From assembly GCA_015231595.1 (NCBI GenBank), contig JADGBH010000008.1, positions 34,232 to 98,231 on the forward strand: a stretch of 64,000 nucleotides of DNA, given 5' to 3'. This stretch comes from Desulfobacterales bacterium (GTDB lineage Bacteria > Desulfobacterota > Desulfobacteria > Desulfobacterales > JADGBH01). The notes under the pieces are model-generated. The model did no database searches and was not told the DNA's origin. It saw nothing but the letters and a program-made list of their open reading frames with translations. Below, in pieces: positions 52,687-61,926 of this stretch. Each line of letters begins with the position of its first letter. Within the stretch, counting starts at the first letter, position 1. A program made the position numbers and the translations under genes.

Positions 52687-54066
52687 ATGGGTTTCACAAA
52701 TTCTACATTTAAAAAATTAAACGCCATTGTCGGAAAGAATAACTGCACAAAAATCAAAGAAGATACCTATTGTTATTCTTATGATTCTCATAATAAAGGA
52801 GTTTTGCCTTGCGCTGTTGTTTTTCCTAAAAATGCTGAAGAAATTTCACAAATCCTTAAAATAGCTAATCAAGAAAATTTTTATGTAATACCTCGGGGCG
52901 CAGGAACCGGCATGACTGGAGGATGTGTCCCTGTCCACAGCAGTGTTATAATAAGCACCGCCCGAATGAACAAAATAATCGAAATTAATACTAATGATCT
53001 TATTTCTCGTGTTGAGCCCGGTGTAATCACTGGAGATTTTCATCGAGCTGTTCAAAAAAAAGGCCTTTTTTATCCACCGGATCCTTCAAGTTCAGATATT
53101 TCAACAATAGGAGGAAATGTAGGAGAATGTGCTGGCGGGCCTAAGGCTGTAAAATATGGAGTTACAAAAGATTATGTGTTAGGCCTTGAGGTAGTTTTGC
53201 CTACGGGCGAAATTATAAAAACAGGCGTAAAAACAGCTAAAGGCGTTGTCGGTTACGATATAACAAAACTTATGGTCGGTTCAGAAGGAACTCTTGGAAT
53301 TATAACAGAAATAACGTTAAAACTACTTCCTCTTCCTGAAAAGGTAAAAACTCTTTCAATATCTTTTGATAAAATTAATAATGCTGCTGAAACTGTTTCT
53401 GAAATTATAAGAAGCAATATAATTCCAAGAGTAATCGAGTTTATGGATAATGCCTCTATCAGATGCGTTGAAGATTATGCAAACTTAGGCATTCCGACTA
53501 ATGTAGAAGCTTTATTAATAATTGAACTTGATGGAACAGAATTAGATGTTAATTTTTCAATGGAAAAATTAATTGCTATTTGCAAAAAAAGAGGCGCTAA
53601 AGAAATTAAAACAGCTTCAACTAAAGAAGAAACCGACTCTTTGTGGAAGGCTAGAAAATCTATATCTCCAGCCTTATTAAAATATGGAACCTATAAAATC
53701 AATGAAGATATAGTTGTTCCTCGCAGCAAAATTCCATTAATGGTCAAAAAAATACAAGAACTACAGAAAAAATCGGGATTACATATAGTCAGCTTTGGGC
53801 ATATAGGCGACGGGAATATTCATGTGAATGTTATAGTAAATAAAGATAATACTGAAGAATTAGAAAAAGGCGAAACTATTATCAGCGAAATATTTGATTA
53901 TACGATTGAATTAGGCGGAACAATATCTGGTGAGCATGGAATAGGTATAACCAAGCTTAAATATCTGCCAAAAGAAATAAGTGAACCTGCGATTGCTTTA
54001 ATGAAAAGGATAAAAAAAAGCTTTGATCCTAATGGTATTCTAAACCCAGGAAAAATTTTTGAATAA
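52687..54066 (+). CDS. FAD-linked oxidase, glycolate oxidase GlcD/lactate dehydrogenase type
   Basis: The PCMH-type FAD domain has IPRGAGTGMTGGCVPV, PPDPSSSDISTIGGNVGECAGGP and VLGLEVVLPTGEIIKTGVKT. The C-terminal domain has VSFGHIGDGNIHVN and SGEHGIGITKLKYL. This is the GlcD/D-lactate dehydrogenase family that oxidises 2-hydroxy acids and passes electrons to an iron-sulfur or quinone partner. No GlcE/GlcF gene is adjacent. The exact substrate is open. Confidence 0.88.
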   Translation: MGFTNSTFKKLNAIVGKNNCTKIKEDTYCYSYDSHNKGVLPCAVVFPKNAEEISQILKIANQENFYVIPRGAGTGMTGGCVPVHSSVIISTARMNKIIEINTNDLISRVEPGVITGDFHRAVQKKGLFYPPDPSSSDISTIGGNVGECAGGPKAVKYGVTKDYVLGLEVVLPTGEIIKTGVKTAKGVVGYDITKLMVGSEGTLGIITEITLKLLPLPEKVKTLSISFDKINNAAETVSEIIRSNIIPRVIEFMDNASIRCVEDYANLGIPTNVEALLIIELDGTELDVNFSMEKLIAICKKRGAKEIKTASTKEETDSLWKARKSISPALLKYGTYKINEDIVVPRSKIPLMVKKIQELQKKSGLHIVSFGHIGDGNIHVNVIVNKDNTEELEKGETIISEIFDYTIELGGTISGEHGIGITKLKYLPKEISEPAIALMKRIKKSFDPNGILNPGKIFE

Positions 54067-54129
54067 ATTTGTCCCATTTGGCTTTTGTATAGCTATTCTG
54101 CAAAAACCGAAATAGTTTAAATATCGTGT

Positions 54130-54186
54130 TTTTTTGAAAGCATTAACAACTTTCCCTGCATTATGTAAGGATGCCAATTTTTCCAT
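54130..54186 (-). repeat. Partial GGCATCCTT repeat with a short open frame
   Basis: On the minus strand ATGGAAAAATTGGCATCCTT opens a frame (MEKLASLHNAGKVVNAF). The GGCATCCTTACATAATGCAG part matches the end of the element at 55713-55814. The frame runs 44 codons into the glcD-like gene and is probably not a real protein. Confidence 0.55.
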
Positions 54187-54203
54187 ATTAAATCTCCCCT
54201 TAA

Positions 54204-54290
54204 AAATGACATATCATTATTAATTTATAATATTAAAATTCCAATTAGCCTTTAATTTTAGCCTTATCCAAATGAACAATATATCATTTA
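54204..54290 (+). repeat. TGACATA-family element, copy E
   Basis: AATGACATATCATTATT, CAATTAGCCTTTAATT, TTAGCCTTATCCAAATGAA and ATATATCATT follow the family pattern. Copy F faces it 86 bp away. Confidence 0.82.
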
Positions 54291-54375
54291 TTAACCCTTC
54301 CAAATATTAGCCCTTCCAAAATTTTGTAAACAGAGAAAACTACTTCTGTGCATTTACAGGGAACATCATGATAAA

Positions 54376-54460
54376 ACTGACATACTATTCAGCTGTCTAA
54401 GGCTAAAATTAATGATAAATTAAACTATTGACATATAAAAATAGAAATGATATGTCATTA
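54376..54460 (-). repeat. TGACATA-family element, copy F (inverted)
   Basis: It starts ACTGACATACTATTCAGCTG, then AAGGCTAAAATTAATG, and ends AAATGATATGTCATT, which is the reverse complement of the other copies. It lies 68 bp upstream of the tetR-like gene and may carry or disturb its promoter. Confidence 0.8.
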
Positions 54461-54527
54461 TTACTTTTATTATGAATTTATTTTTTTGACTATTACTTAA
54501 CTAAACACCAAAAAGGTTGCATAAATT

Positions 54528-55124
54528 ATGGATAAAATAGAATTAAAAAAAACAGAAATACTTGGAACAGCATTAAACATTTTCGCAAACAAAGGATATC
54601 ATTCTGCTAAAATTTCTGACATTGCGGCAGCAATGAATATGGGTCATGGTACTTTTTACAGATATTTCAAGGATAAGTTAGATGTTTTTTCATCAGTTAT
54701 AGATAAAATTGTATCAGAAATATTAACCGTATTAATTAAAGAGGATCCATCACTTTCAAACAATCTTAATGAATACCGTGAACAGCTTAAAAGGATTGGA
54801 GAAGGCATGTTTAAAGTTTTTTTAAAAGATGAAAAAATAGCTAAACTTATTTTTTATGTTGCTCTTGGAATTGATGATCAAATTAATTCAAAAATAAACA
54901 GGTCATTTGCTTTATTTGACGAATATACAGAAAAATACTTGATTAATGGGGAAAAAAAAGGATTTTTAAAACAAAATTTAAATACCTTGAATTTATCTAA
55001 AGCTATTAATGCGATGATATTTGGAGCTATCAAAGACACACTCAACTCTAAAACTCCTGAAGAAACTTTTTCTAATTGGTTAGAGTCAATATCATTATTA
55101 ATGCTTGAAGGAATGGCATCGTAA
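54528..55124 (+). CDS. TetR/AcrR family transcriptional regulator
   Basis: The N-terminal helix-turn-helix is clear: ILGTALNIFANKGYHSAKISDIAAAMNMGHGTFYRYFKDK. The C-terminal 140 residues form a helical ligand-binding domain with no specific signature. Such proteins usually repress neighbouring genes. The adjacent small gene at 55166 is the most likely target and probably shares its transcript. Confidence 0.92.
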   Translation: MDKIELKKTEILGTALNIFANKGYHSAKISDIAAAMNMGHGTFYRYFKDKLDVFSSVIDKIVSEILTVLIKEDPSLSNNLNEYREQLKRIGEGMFKVFLKDEKIAKLIFYVALGIDDQINSKINRSFALFDEYTEKYLINGEKKGFLKQNLNTLNLSKAINAMIFGAIKDTLNSKTPEETFSNWLESISLLMLEGMAS

Positions 55125-55165
55125 AAAAACTAATTTTAAGGAGTAATCTAAAAATTAATGACCTT

Positions 55166-55627
55166 ATGGGCAAAACAAAATATGAGCTTGACGAATTATT
55201 TTTAAACGGTGAAACACCTACTATTGAAGAAATAAAAGGGCTTACAAATGGTCGGGTATTAGCTGGAATCCTTCCCCTTGCAAACAAATACATAAGATAT
55301 ATTATTAATCTTCCTTTTATACTGCCTTGGAAAGGAAAATTCTTCGATCCAATTACTAAAGACATGGGTAAAGGCAAAAATAGGATTGAATATGGGTTAT
55401 TGAAAATAAAATTATTCAATTTTGAAACCAATATAATTGACCCATTAGTTGGAGATAATAAAGTATTTAGCTTAAACTATGATTTATCTGGAAATCCTTG
55501 GTTTATAAGACAAATTAGAGATGATATGAAAAAAATTAGCAAAAAATTATACCTTGGAACTGCAAATTTTAAATGGAGAGGGGAACATAAATTTGTACTT
55601 TATTTTGCTCTTGAATTAGCTTCGTGA
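55166..55627 (+). CDS. Hypothetical protein downstream of the TetR-like regulator
   Basis: This 153-residue soluble protein has no motif I recognise. Notable phrases are TIEEIKGLTNGRVLAGILPL, LPWKGKFFDPITKDMGKGKN and PLVGDNKVFSLNYDLSGNPWFIRQIRDD. The repeated aromatic-glycine pattern suggests a small beta barrel or lipocalin-like fold, which is a guess. AAGGAG lies 24 bp before the ATG, so a non-ATG start upstream (frame open through ILRSNLKINDLM) is possible. It may be controlled by the regulator before it. Confidence 0.65.
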   Translation: MGKTKYELDELFLNGETPTIEEIKGLTNGRVLAGILPLANKYIRYIINLPFILPWKGKFFDPITKDMGKGKNRIEYGLLKIKLFNFETNIIDPLVGDNKVFSLNYDLSGNPWFIRQIRDDMKKISKKLYLGTANFKWRGEHKFVLYFALELAS

Positions 55628-55712
55628 AATAAATCTTGATTGTAAGTTTTGATTGATTTCTTAAAATATCAAGATATAATTACAAAGTTATGTTTAGGAA
55701 ATTAAAAAGTTA

Positions 55713-55814
55713 GGCATCCTTCATAATGCAGGAGAAAACGTTATTTAAACTGTATTCAAGCCTTCACTGGAATACAGAATTAAAAAAAGTGTAACCTTTA
55801 AAATGAAGGACGCC
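55713..55814. repeat. 102-bp inverted-repeat element (GGCATCCTTCAT ends)
   Basis: It starts GGCATCCTTCAT (55713-55724) and ends ATGAAGGACGCC (55803-55814), inverted with one mismatch. The interior includes AATGCAGGAGAAAACG and CCTTCACTGGAATACAG. A partial relative is at 54130-54186. It lies just upstream of the CbpM-like gene. Confidence 0.7.
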
Positions 55815-55853
55815 AAAAGTTATTATCCAGCTTAATTACAGGAGCAATAAAAC

Positions 55854-56198
55854 ATGCAGCAACAAAAATGGACATATTCAGAGGTATTAAATTTTTTTAA
55901 CTTAGACGCAAACTTTCTCGAAGATCTTATTGATGAAGAAATTATATGTCCCATGTGTGAAAAAAACGAAAAAAATTTTTCATGCTCTGAATTAGAAAAG
56001 CTACAGATAGCTAAAAACTTATTTGAAGAGCTAAATGTAAACATTCCGGGAATAGAAGTTATTCTTGGAATGAGAAATACAATGATTGAAATGAGGAAGC
56101 AATTTGATAAAATAATTGAATTGTTTATAAAAGATTTAAATAAAGATTACTATATAACTTTAAAAGAAAACAGGGAGAATCTTTTTAAAATCTTATAA
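55854..56198 (+). CDS. CbpM-like chaperone modulator (MerR-like fold)
   Basis: This 114-residue protein begins with a short helix-turn-helix-like segment ([24 protein letters not shown]), has a [25 protein letters not shown] block and an amphipathic helix with [18 protein letters not shown]. CbpM-like proteins bind and control CbpA/DnaJ. It converges with the dnaJ gene, and the two 3' ends overlap by 6 bp, which supports the pairing. Confidence 0.75.
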   Translation: MQQQKWTYSEVLNFFNLDANFLEDLIDEEIICPMCEKNEKNFSCSELEKLQIAKNLFEELNVNIPGIEVILGMRNTMIEMRKQFDKIIELFIKDLNKDYYITLKENRENLFKIL

Positions 56199-57335
56199 TT
56201 TAAGATTTTCCCTTATATCCGTAGTATAAGCTTTTTGTATTTTTTTAGCTGCTTCAATTATTTCTAAATCGTCAGTTTGAGGGATTTTAACTATAAGTTT
56301 TACAAAAAAGTCTCCTCTTTGTTTTGTTTTATGGTTTAAAGCGCCCTTCCCTCTTAATTTAAGGATGCTTCCAGACTGACTTTTAGGTGGTATTTTCAAG
56401 TTTACAAAACCGTCTATTATTGGAAGTTCTATGTTTCCACCTGCAATAGCTTCATAAACAGTTATAGGAACATCCATATAAAGATTATCATTTTCCCTTT
56501 TTATCAAAGGATGTGGAGCTATATGTATAATTAAATAAAGATCACCATTAAGACCTCCGTGTCTTCCGGATTCACCTTTTCCCTCAACTCTAACCTTTGC
56601 ACCTTCTTTAATACCCGCTGGAATCTTTATCCTTATTGTCTCAGTAATCGATTGTTTGCCTATACCATTACATTTAGTGCAAGGCCGCCCTTTTTTACCA
56701 GTTCCAAGACAATTATTGCAAGTTTTACTAAAAGCAAGAGGCGTTCCTTTACCAATATTTATCTTTCCTGAGCCTCCACATGATGGGCAAGTTTCAATAG
56801 ATCCTGATGTATCAATACCTGTTCCTTTACAATCGGCGCATTCAACCATTCTTTGGATTGATAAATCATTTTCAGTACCCTGCAGAGAAGCCATTAAATC
56901 TATGGTGATATCATGCTCGATATCTCGCCCCTTTCTACTATGCTCATATTCAGATTTTCGCTCTTTACTTCCAGAACTAAAAATATCGTTAAAAATATCA
57001 TCATAGGATTGATATTTTCCAAATCCATGCCAACCTTCACTATTATTATTTTCTGAAAAATTATAACTCTGCCAATCCTTATACTGCCTTGCTTTTTCAG
57101 CATCAAAACCAGCTTTAAAGCCATCAGATCCAAATTCGTCATAAGTTTTTCTTTTTTCTTCGTTGGAAAGTGCCTCATAAGCTTCTGATATTTCTTTAAA
57201 CTTTGATTCAGATTCTTTATTTCCTGGATTAATATCAGGGTGCCATTTCCTTGCAAGCTTCCTGTATGCTTTTTTTATCTCATCCTGTGTGGCGCTCTTT
57301 GATATTCCTAAAATTTCATAATAATCCTTCGCCAT
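56193..57335 (-). CDS. dnaJ: DnaJ/Hsp40 chaperone
   Basis: The J domain ([22 protein letters not shown], with HPD in [10 protein letters not shown]) is followed by a G/F-poor linker, then a zinc domain with four CxxCxGxG repeats ([36 protein letters not shown]) and the C-terminal substrate-binding part ([13 protein letters not shown]). It stimulates DnaK. The glycine-rich region is weak and the linker is acidic, so it could be CbpA-like. ATG 57335 has GGAG eight bases upstream. Confidence 0.93.
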   Translation of the reverse strand: MAKDYYEILGISKSATQDEIKKAYRKLARKWHPDINPGNKESESKFKEISEAYEALSNEEKRKTYDEFGSDGFKAGFDAEKARQYKDWQSYNFSENNNSEGWHGFGKYQSYDDIFNDIFSSGSKERKSEYEHSRKGRDIEHDITIDLMASLQGTENDLSIQRMVECADCKGTGIDTSGSIETCPSCGGSGKINIGKGTPLAFSKTCNNCLGTGKKGRPCTKCNGIGKQSITETIRIKIPAGIKEGAKVRVEGKGESGRHGGLNGDLYLIIHIAPHPLIKRENDNLYMDVPITVYEAIAGGNIELPIIDGFVNLKIPPKSQSGSILKLRGKGALNHKTKQRGDFFVKLIVKIPQTDDLEIIEAAKKIQKAYTTDIRENLKL

Positions 57336-57362
57336 AAACAATCTCCGATATTATTTTTTTTA

Positions 57363-57387
57363 GTAGGGGCAAAATTTTTACCCCTAC
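57363..57387. repeat. Short GTAGGGGC hairpin
   Basis: GTAGGGGCAAAA and TTTTTACCCCTAC are inverted copies, forming a hairpin between dnaJ and the M6 protease. It is a shortened relative of the GTAGGGGCGACC repeats, or a terminator-like structure. Confidence 0.5.
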
Positions 57388-57411
57388 AATTATTCTGAAA
57401 AATTAATAGCT

Positions 57412-60084
57412 TTATTTATCAAGCAATAACAGCAATACTCCCGGCATCACTAATGATGTTTTCGCATTCACGCTTTTTTGTGTCACTGTAACTGTCTTGG
57501 TTTCGCCTCCACCACTTACCGTAATTATTGCACTTCGTTCATCTCCAGTATTAACGTCATAGATTACAGTAAAAGGAGCGTTATTTGTTCCAGATGTTGG
57601 ACTTACACTTAACCATGTTGAGCTTTCCGTTACTGTCCAGTTTACATTAGATGTTACAGTTACATCAAATGTGCCTGATGTCTTTTCCACTGTCTTTGTC
57701 ATAGGTATAACTGATAATGATGATACTGCGTTTTGATTTACAGTAACTGTTGCTGTTTTTCCTCCACCACTTATTGTAATAATTGCGCTTCTTTCTATTC
57801 CGGTATTAGCTCCATAATTTACCGCAAAAGAACCGTTATTTGTACCTGATATTGGGCTTACGATTATCCATGTTGAGCTTTCAGAGATCGTCCAACTTAC
57901 ATTGGATGTAACAGTTACATTAAATGTTCCTGAAATATTTTCAACTGTCTTTGTCGTAGGGTTAACTGATAATGATGATACTGCCTTTTGAGTTACAGTG
58001 ACTGTTGCTGTTTTTCCTCCGCCGTTTACTGCTATAATTGCGCTTCTTTCGGTTCCAGTATTAGCTCCATAGCTTACCGTAAAAGAACCGTTATTTATTC
58101 CTGATGTAGGGCTTACACTTATCCATGTTGAGCCTTCAGAGATCGTCCAACTTACATTGGATGTAACAGTTACATTAAATGTTCCTGAAATATTTTCAAC
58201 TGTCTTTGTCGCGGGTGTAACTGATAATGATGATACTGCATTCTGGGTTACAGTAACTGTTGCTGTTTTTCCTCCACCACTTACTGTAATTATTGCACTT
58301 CTTTCATTTCCAGTATTAGCATCATAGTTTACCGTAAAAGAACCGTTATTTGTTCCTGATGTAGGGCTTACGCTTAACCACGTTGCGCTTTCCGTTACTG
58401 TCCAACTTACATTGGATGTTACAGCTACAGTAAATATTCCTGATATATTTTCAACTGTCTTTGTTGCAGGATTAACTGATAACGATGATGTAGAATTTGC
58501 ATTTGTAAATACCGCTGTCATTTGAGAACTAATTGATGAAATATTTGTCAACCCCATATTAGAGCTAACTCCGCTATAATATTTTGAATTTGGGCTTGAA
58601 GAATCATTAAAAGTGTTATTGTTTCCAGAATAAAATAAAATTGTTTGATGACCTCGACAAGTAGCACTATTCTTTAGCATATCGCAATATAAAGTCGATG
58701 CTTGTTCAGGAACAACTCCTTGATGAGTTCCTTCAGTTGCATCATTAATATCATTATAGCCGGTAGTAGGAGATTCATCTACATGAATTATTAAAAGCCC
58801 TCCTTCAAAAGTACCTATTCTTTTTAAGCCTCTGTCCCAACTTGTGCAATATCTATTCTCAATTAAAAAATATTCTTGAGAACTTAAGCTTGGATTTATA
58901 ATTTTAACAACCTCATTTGCAGAAGATAAAGCATGGTTAAAAGTCAAATTTTGTCCATTTTGCGTAGGAATGACTGGCGATGTCCATCCGACAAATTGCC
59001 TTGACCAAGCGTCAAGTGCCGAAGGGGTTGTTCCGCTGTATTCTCCTGAATCATAGCACCAGCTTCCTGAACCCATTAGTGAAAAATATCCCATGGCTTG
59101 ATTTGTTCCGGAAATATCATATAAGTCAGGAAGTCCGCACATAGAATGTCCCAATTCATGAGCGATTACTCCAATTGGGTGCTGAACATCATAATGATTT
59201 AACTCTCCATTCAAAGCCCATTTTTGAAGTTTTTTTGAACCAACGTTTAACTCATAACTTCCAGATACTGTATAAGCATGAGCCCATACATTTGGTTCCT
59301 TTGTAGTTCCAGATCTTTCATAACCGGCAGGAATTAAATAAATAACAGCTTCTGTTGTGTCTACCTTTCCATTAGAATTGGTGTCTAATGCGTCAAAATT
59401 TACATAATTGGCAGCAGCATTTAAAGCCGGTTGAACCCATGCTTTTTCAAGTTCATATGTATAATTGCCTCCATAATTAGGATGATTCGAATTAAGAGAT
59501 ACTGTTATCACTCCTGATGGGTTGCTCGTTTGAGTATGAGTGACGGGAGACACCGATAATTTACTAAAAGAATTGTCTTTGTAATAATTAGCGATCGATT
59601 TTACTCCAGACGAAGTGCTAAATACTGAATTATACCAATTTTGAGCAGTAGTAACTAAAGTTCTATTAGCAAAATTAACTAAAATAATAAGAAGTTTTTT
59701 TTCGCCAGATACGGGATTAGGAGTCCACGTTCCTTGTTTTGAATAGCCTTTACTGTTTTTACTATTTTTTTTAAAGGCTTTTAAATGCTTATCAATATAA
59801 GCCGGTTCTGAATATTGCGGGTCAACAATTACACCTGATGAAACAAGCTCATTGTCTTCATTTAAAACAGCATACTCCCAAAATAAGCTATTTTGATTTC
59901 TAATAATGGTATAACCATTTTCTGTTTCTATCCAGTTAAAAAATTCATCTCCTTTTATTTCCGCTAAAAATTTTACACCATTAGGCTGTGTAATCTCTAT
60001 AACATCAGGGCAAGATGGACCAGCTATTGAATTTGAAACAAAATTTATAAAAATAACTAACCATAAAACAATAACTTTTTTCAT
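57412..60084 (-). CDS. Secreted M6-type metalloprotease with four BACON domains
   Basis: A signal peptide (KKVIVLWLVIFINFVSNSIAG) is followed by a propeptide region and an M6 (immune-inhibitor-A-like) catalytic domain with IGVIAHELGHSMCGLPDLYD (His309, Glu310, His313, Asp320). Four BACON units of 85 residues each (about 533-872) follow, nearly identical, of the form SSLSVxPxTKTVENISGTF to TVTVTQxAV. The tail NAKTSLVMPGVLLLLLDK closes the protein. It shares BACON and tail with the protease at 11596-13236, whose catalytic domain belongs to another family. It is probably a secreted degradative enzyme. Confidence 0.9.
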   Translation of the reverse strand: MKKVIVLWLVIFINFVSNSIAGPSCPDVIEITQPNGVKFLAEIKGDEFFNWIETENGYTIIRNQNSLFWEYAVLNEDNELVSSGVIVDPQYSEPAYIDKHLKAFKKNSKNSKGYSKQGTWTPNPVSGEKKLLIILVNFANRTLVTTAQNWYNSVFSTSSGVKSIANYYKDNSFSKLSVSPVTHTQTSNPSGVITVSLNSNHPNYGGNYTYELEKAWVQPALNAAANYVNFDALDTNSNGKVDTTEAVIYLIPAGYERSGTTKEPNVWAHAYTVSGSYELNVGSKKLQKWALNGELNHYDVQHPIGVIAHELGHSMCGLPDLYDISGTNQAMGYFSLMGSGSWCYDSGEYSGTTPSALDAWSRQFVGWTSPVIPTQNGQNLTFNHALSSANEVVKIINPSLSSQEYFLIENRYCTSWDRGLKRIGTFEGGLLIIHVDESPTTGYNDINDATEGTHQGVVPEQASTLYCDMLKNSATCRGHQTILFYSGNNNTFNDSSSPNSKYYSGVSSNMGLTNISSISSQMTAVFTNANSTSSLSVNPATKTVENISGIFTVAVTSNVSWTVTESATWLSVSPTSGTNNGSFTVNYDANTGNERSAIITVSGGGKTATVTVTQNAVSSLSVTPATKTVENISGTFNVTVTSNVSWTISEGSTWISVSPTSGINNGSFTVSYGANTGTERSAIIAVNGGGKTATVTVTQKAVSSLSVNPTTKTVENISGTFNVTVTSNVSWTISESSTWIIVSPISGTNNGSFAVNYGANTGIERSAIITISGGGKTATVTVNQNAVSSLSVIPMTKTVEKTSGTFDVTVTSNVNWTVTESSTWLSVSPTSGTNNAPFTVIYDVNTGDERSAIITVSGGGETKTVTVTQKSVNAKTSLVMPGVLLLLLDK

Positions 60085-60174
60085 AATGCCTCCCCTAATT
60101 CTTAATTCTCACTGGGTTATTATAATTATTTTAACATCTTGATATAATATAATATGGCCGTTTTCATTTAGCCA

Positions 60175-61890
60175 TTATATATATCCTTTTTGCCCTAAAT
60201 ATAATAAAATTTCATGAGCTGCTTCATCTGGAGTTAAATTTGTTGTATCTATACTTACTTCTGGAAATTCTGGGATTTCGTACGGGTCATCAACTCCAGT
60301 AAATCCTTTAATAAGGCCTGCTCTTGCTTTTGCATACATACCTTTACGATCTCTCTTTTCACATATATTAAGAGGGGTTGCAACATGAACTTCAACAAAG
60401 CCTCCATAGGATTCTATAATTTCTCGAATTTCAGATCTTGTCGAATTATAAGGAGCAATCGGAGCACAAATAGCTATGCCTCTATTTTTTGTAATTTCAG
60501 AAGCAACAAATCCTATACGTCTGACATTTATATCCCTATGTTCTTTTGAAAAGGTTAAAAGATTTGATAAATTTCTTCTTACAATATCCCCGTCAAGTAA
60601 AGTAACTGGTCTATCTCCTATTTCCAGAAATCTTGAATATAAAATCTTTGCTATTGTAGATTTTCCAGCTCCAGAAAGGCCAGTTAGAAAAACTGTTAAA
60701 CCTTGTTTTCTTGGAGGGGGGTATGATTTTTTAAGTTCAGCTATTACTTCAGGAAAACTCGCCCATTCCGGCACTTTTTTTCCAAATCTAATCCTTTCCC
60801 TTATGTCTGAGCCAGATAAGGATATAGTTTTAGTATCTTTCGGAACTTGACTTATGAATTGAAATTCATCGTTAAAAGGAACATAAACAAGCTCTTCAAA
60901 CTGCATTATTTTTAAGCCTATTTCATTGCTATAAGCTTCATCGATATTATTGGAAGTACCTTCTCCATAGGAAATTTTTTCTTTTTTATTAAATCCAATA
61001 CCAGCATGGTCTCTACCTACAATAAAATGAGTACATCCAAAATTTTTTGCAATAATTGAGTGAAGGATAGCTTCTTTATATCCCCCCATTCTCGTAGCTA
61101 AAGGAAGAAGATTTAAGATATAAGAATCAGGCGGATAATATTTAATCACCTCTTTATAACACCGACCCCTTGTATAATGATCAAAATCTCCGGGTTTTGT
61201 AACTCCAACAATAGGGAGAATAAGAAGATTAGCTTTTGCGTCGCGCATTGCTTTTAAGGTTATTTCAAACTGTGGTCTATGAATAGGGTTTCTTGTCATA
61301 AAACCAACTACTCTCTGCCATCCTAATTTTTTATAAATAGTTTTTACTTCAGATGGGTTCATTCTAATCTGTTTAAAATCAAAATGAATTGGCATTGAAC
61401 TAACTTCAATTTTGCCGCCAACATAATAGCTTCCTTCTATAGAGAAAAGATAATTTACCCCAGGATGATTCCTATCGGTTGTTCCATAAACTTTTTGAGC
61501 TTCTTTAGCAGGCTCTACCTTCCACATTTCCTCTATATGCATTATAGCTAAAAGATAACCTTCAGGGTCACGTAAAGCAACTGATTGTCCAGATTCAAGG
61601 GTTTTAGCTTTTATTTCAGGAATATCAAGACAAATTGGCAATGGCCATAAGGAACCGCTTTGTAGTCTCATTCTATCAATAACAGATTCATAATCCGCCC
61701 TCGTCATAAAACCTTCAAGCGGTGAAAAGCAACCTGACGCGAGGAGTTCCAAATCGTATATATGTCTGTCATTAAGAACAATTTCCGGAAGCTTTGCAGC
61801 GATTTCTTTTAAAATTTCTTTTCTTTCTTCCGTTACAAGTAAATTTACTAATTCGTCTGTTTTGTTTTCATGATCTTCTTGATTATTCAA
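60175..61890 (-). CDS. Bifunctional sulfate adenylyltransferase/adenylylsulfate kinase
   Basis: Residues 1-385 are ATP sulfurylase: GCFSPLEGFMTRADYESV, VGFMTRNPIHRPQFE and FIVGRDHAGIG. Residues from about 395 are APS kinase: VFLTGLSGAGKSTIAKILY (Walker A), DGDIVRRNLSNLL and IAPYNSTRSEIRE. Together they convert sulfate to PAPS. Dissimilatory sulfate reducers normally use a separate ATP sulfurylase and no kinase, so this fusion serves assimilation or sulfation. A TTG with GGGGG seven bases before it is the likely start. Confidence 0.95.
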   Translation of the reverse strand: MNNQEDHENKTDELVNLLVTEERKEILKEIAAKLPEIVLNDRHIYDLELLASGCFSPLEGFMTRADYESVIDRMRLQSGSLWPLPICLDIPEIKAKTLESGQSVALRDPEGYLLAIMHIEEMWKVEPAKEAQKVYGTTDRNHPGVNYLFSIEGSYYVGGKIEVSSMPIHFDFKQIRMNPSEVKTIYKKLGWQRVVGFMTRNPIHRPQFEITLKAMRDAKANLLILPIVGVTKPGDFDHYTRGRCYKEVIKYYPPDSYILNLLPLATRMGGYKEAILHSIIAKNFGCTHFIVGRDHAGIGFNKKEKISYGEGTSNNIDEAYSNEIGLKIMQFEELVYVPFNDEFQFISQVPKDTKTISLSGSDIRERIRFGKKVPEWASFPEVIAELKKSYPPPRKQGLTVFLTGLSGAGKSTIAKILYSRFLEIGDRPVTLLDGDIVRRNLSNLLTFSKEHRDINVRRIGFVASEITKNRGIAICAPIAPYNSTRSEIREIIESYGGFVEVHVATPLNICEKRDRKGMYAKARAGLIKGFTGVDDPYEIPEFPEVSIDTTNLTPDEAAHEILLYLGQKGYI

Positions 61891-61926
61891 TTATTTTCCC
61901 CCTTTAATAACTAATCATTCACCATT

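Larger units (their letters stand above)
54067..54527. other. Gene-free repeat stretch between glcD-like and tetR-like genes
   Basis: It contains a partial repeat (54130-54186) that encodes MEKLASLHNAGKVVNAF on the minus strand, and two TGACATA-family elements in opposite orientation (54204-54290 and 54376-54460). No convincing gene is present. Confidence 0.7.

Noticed and set aside
54061..54186. Small gene MEKLASLHNAG on the minus strand
   Set aside because: It overlaps the end of the FAD-oxidase gene, and its start matches a non-coding repeat at 55713. Its continuation has no conserved look.
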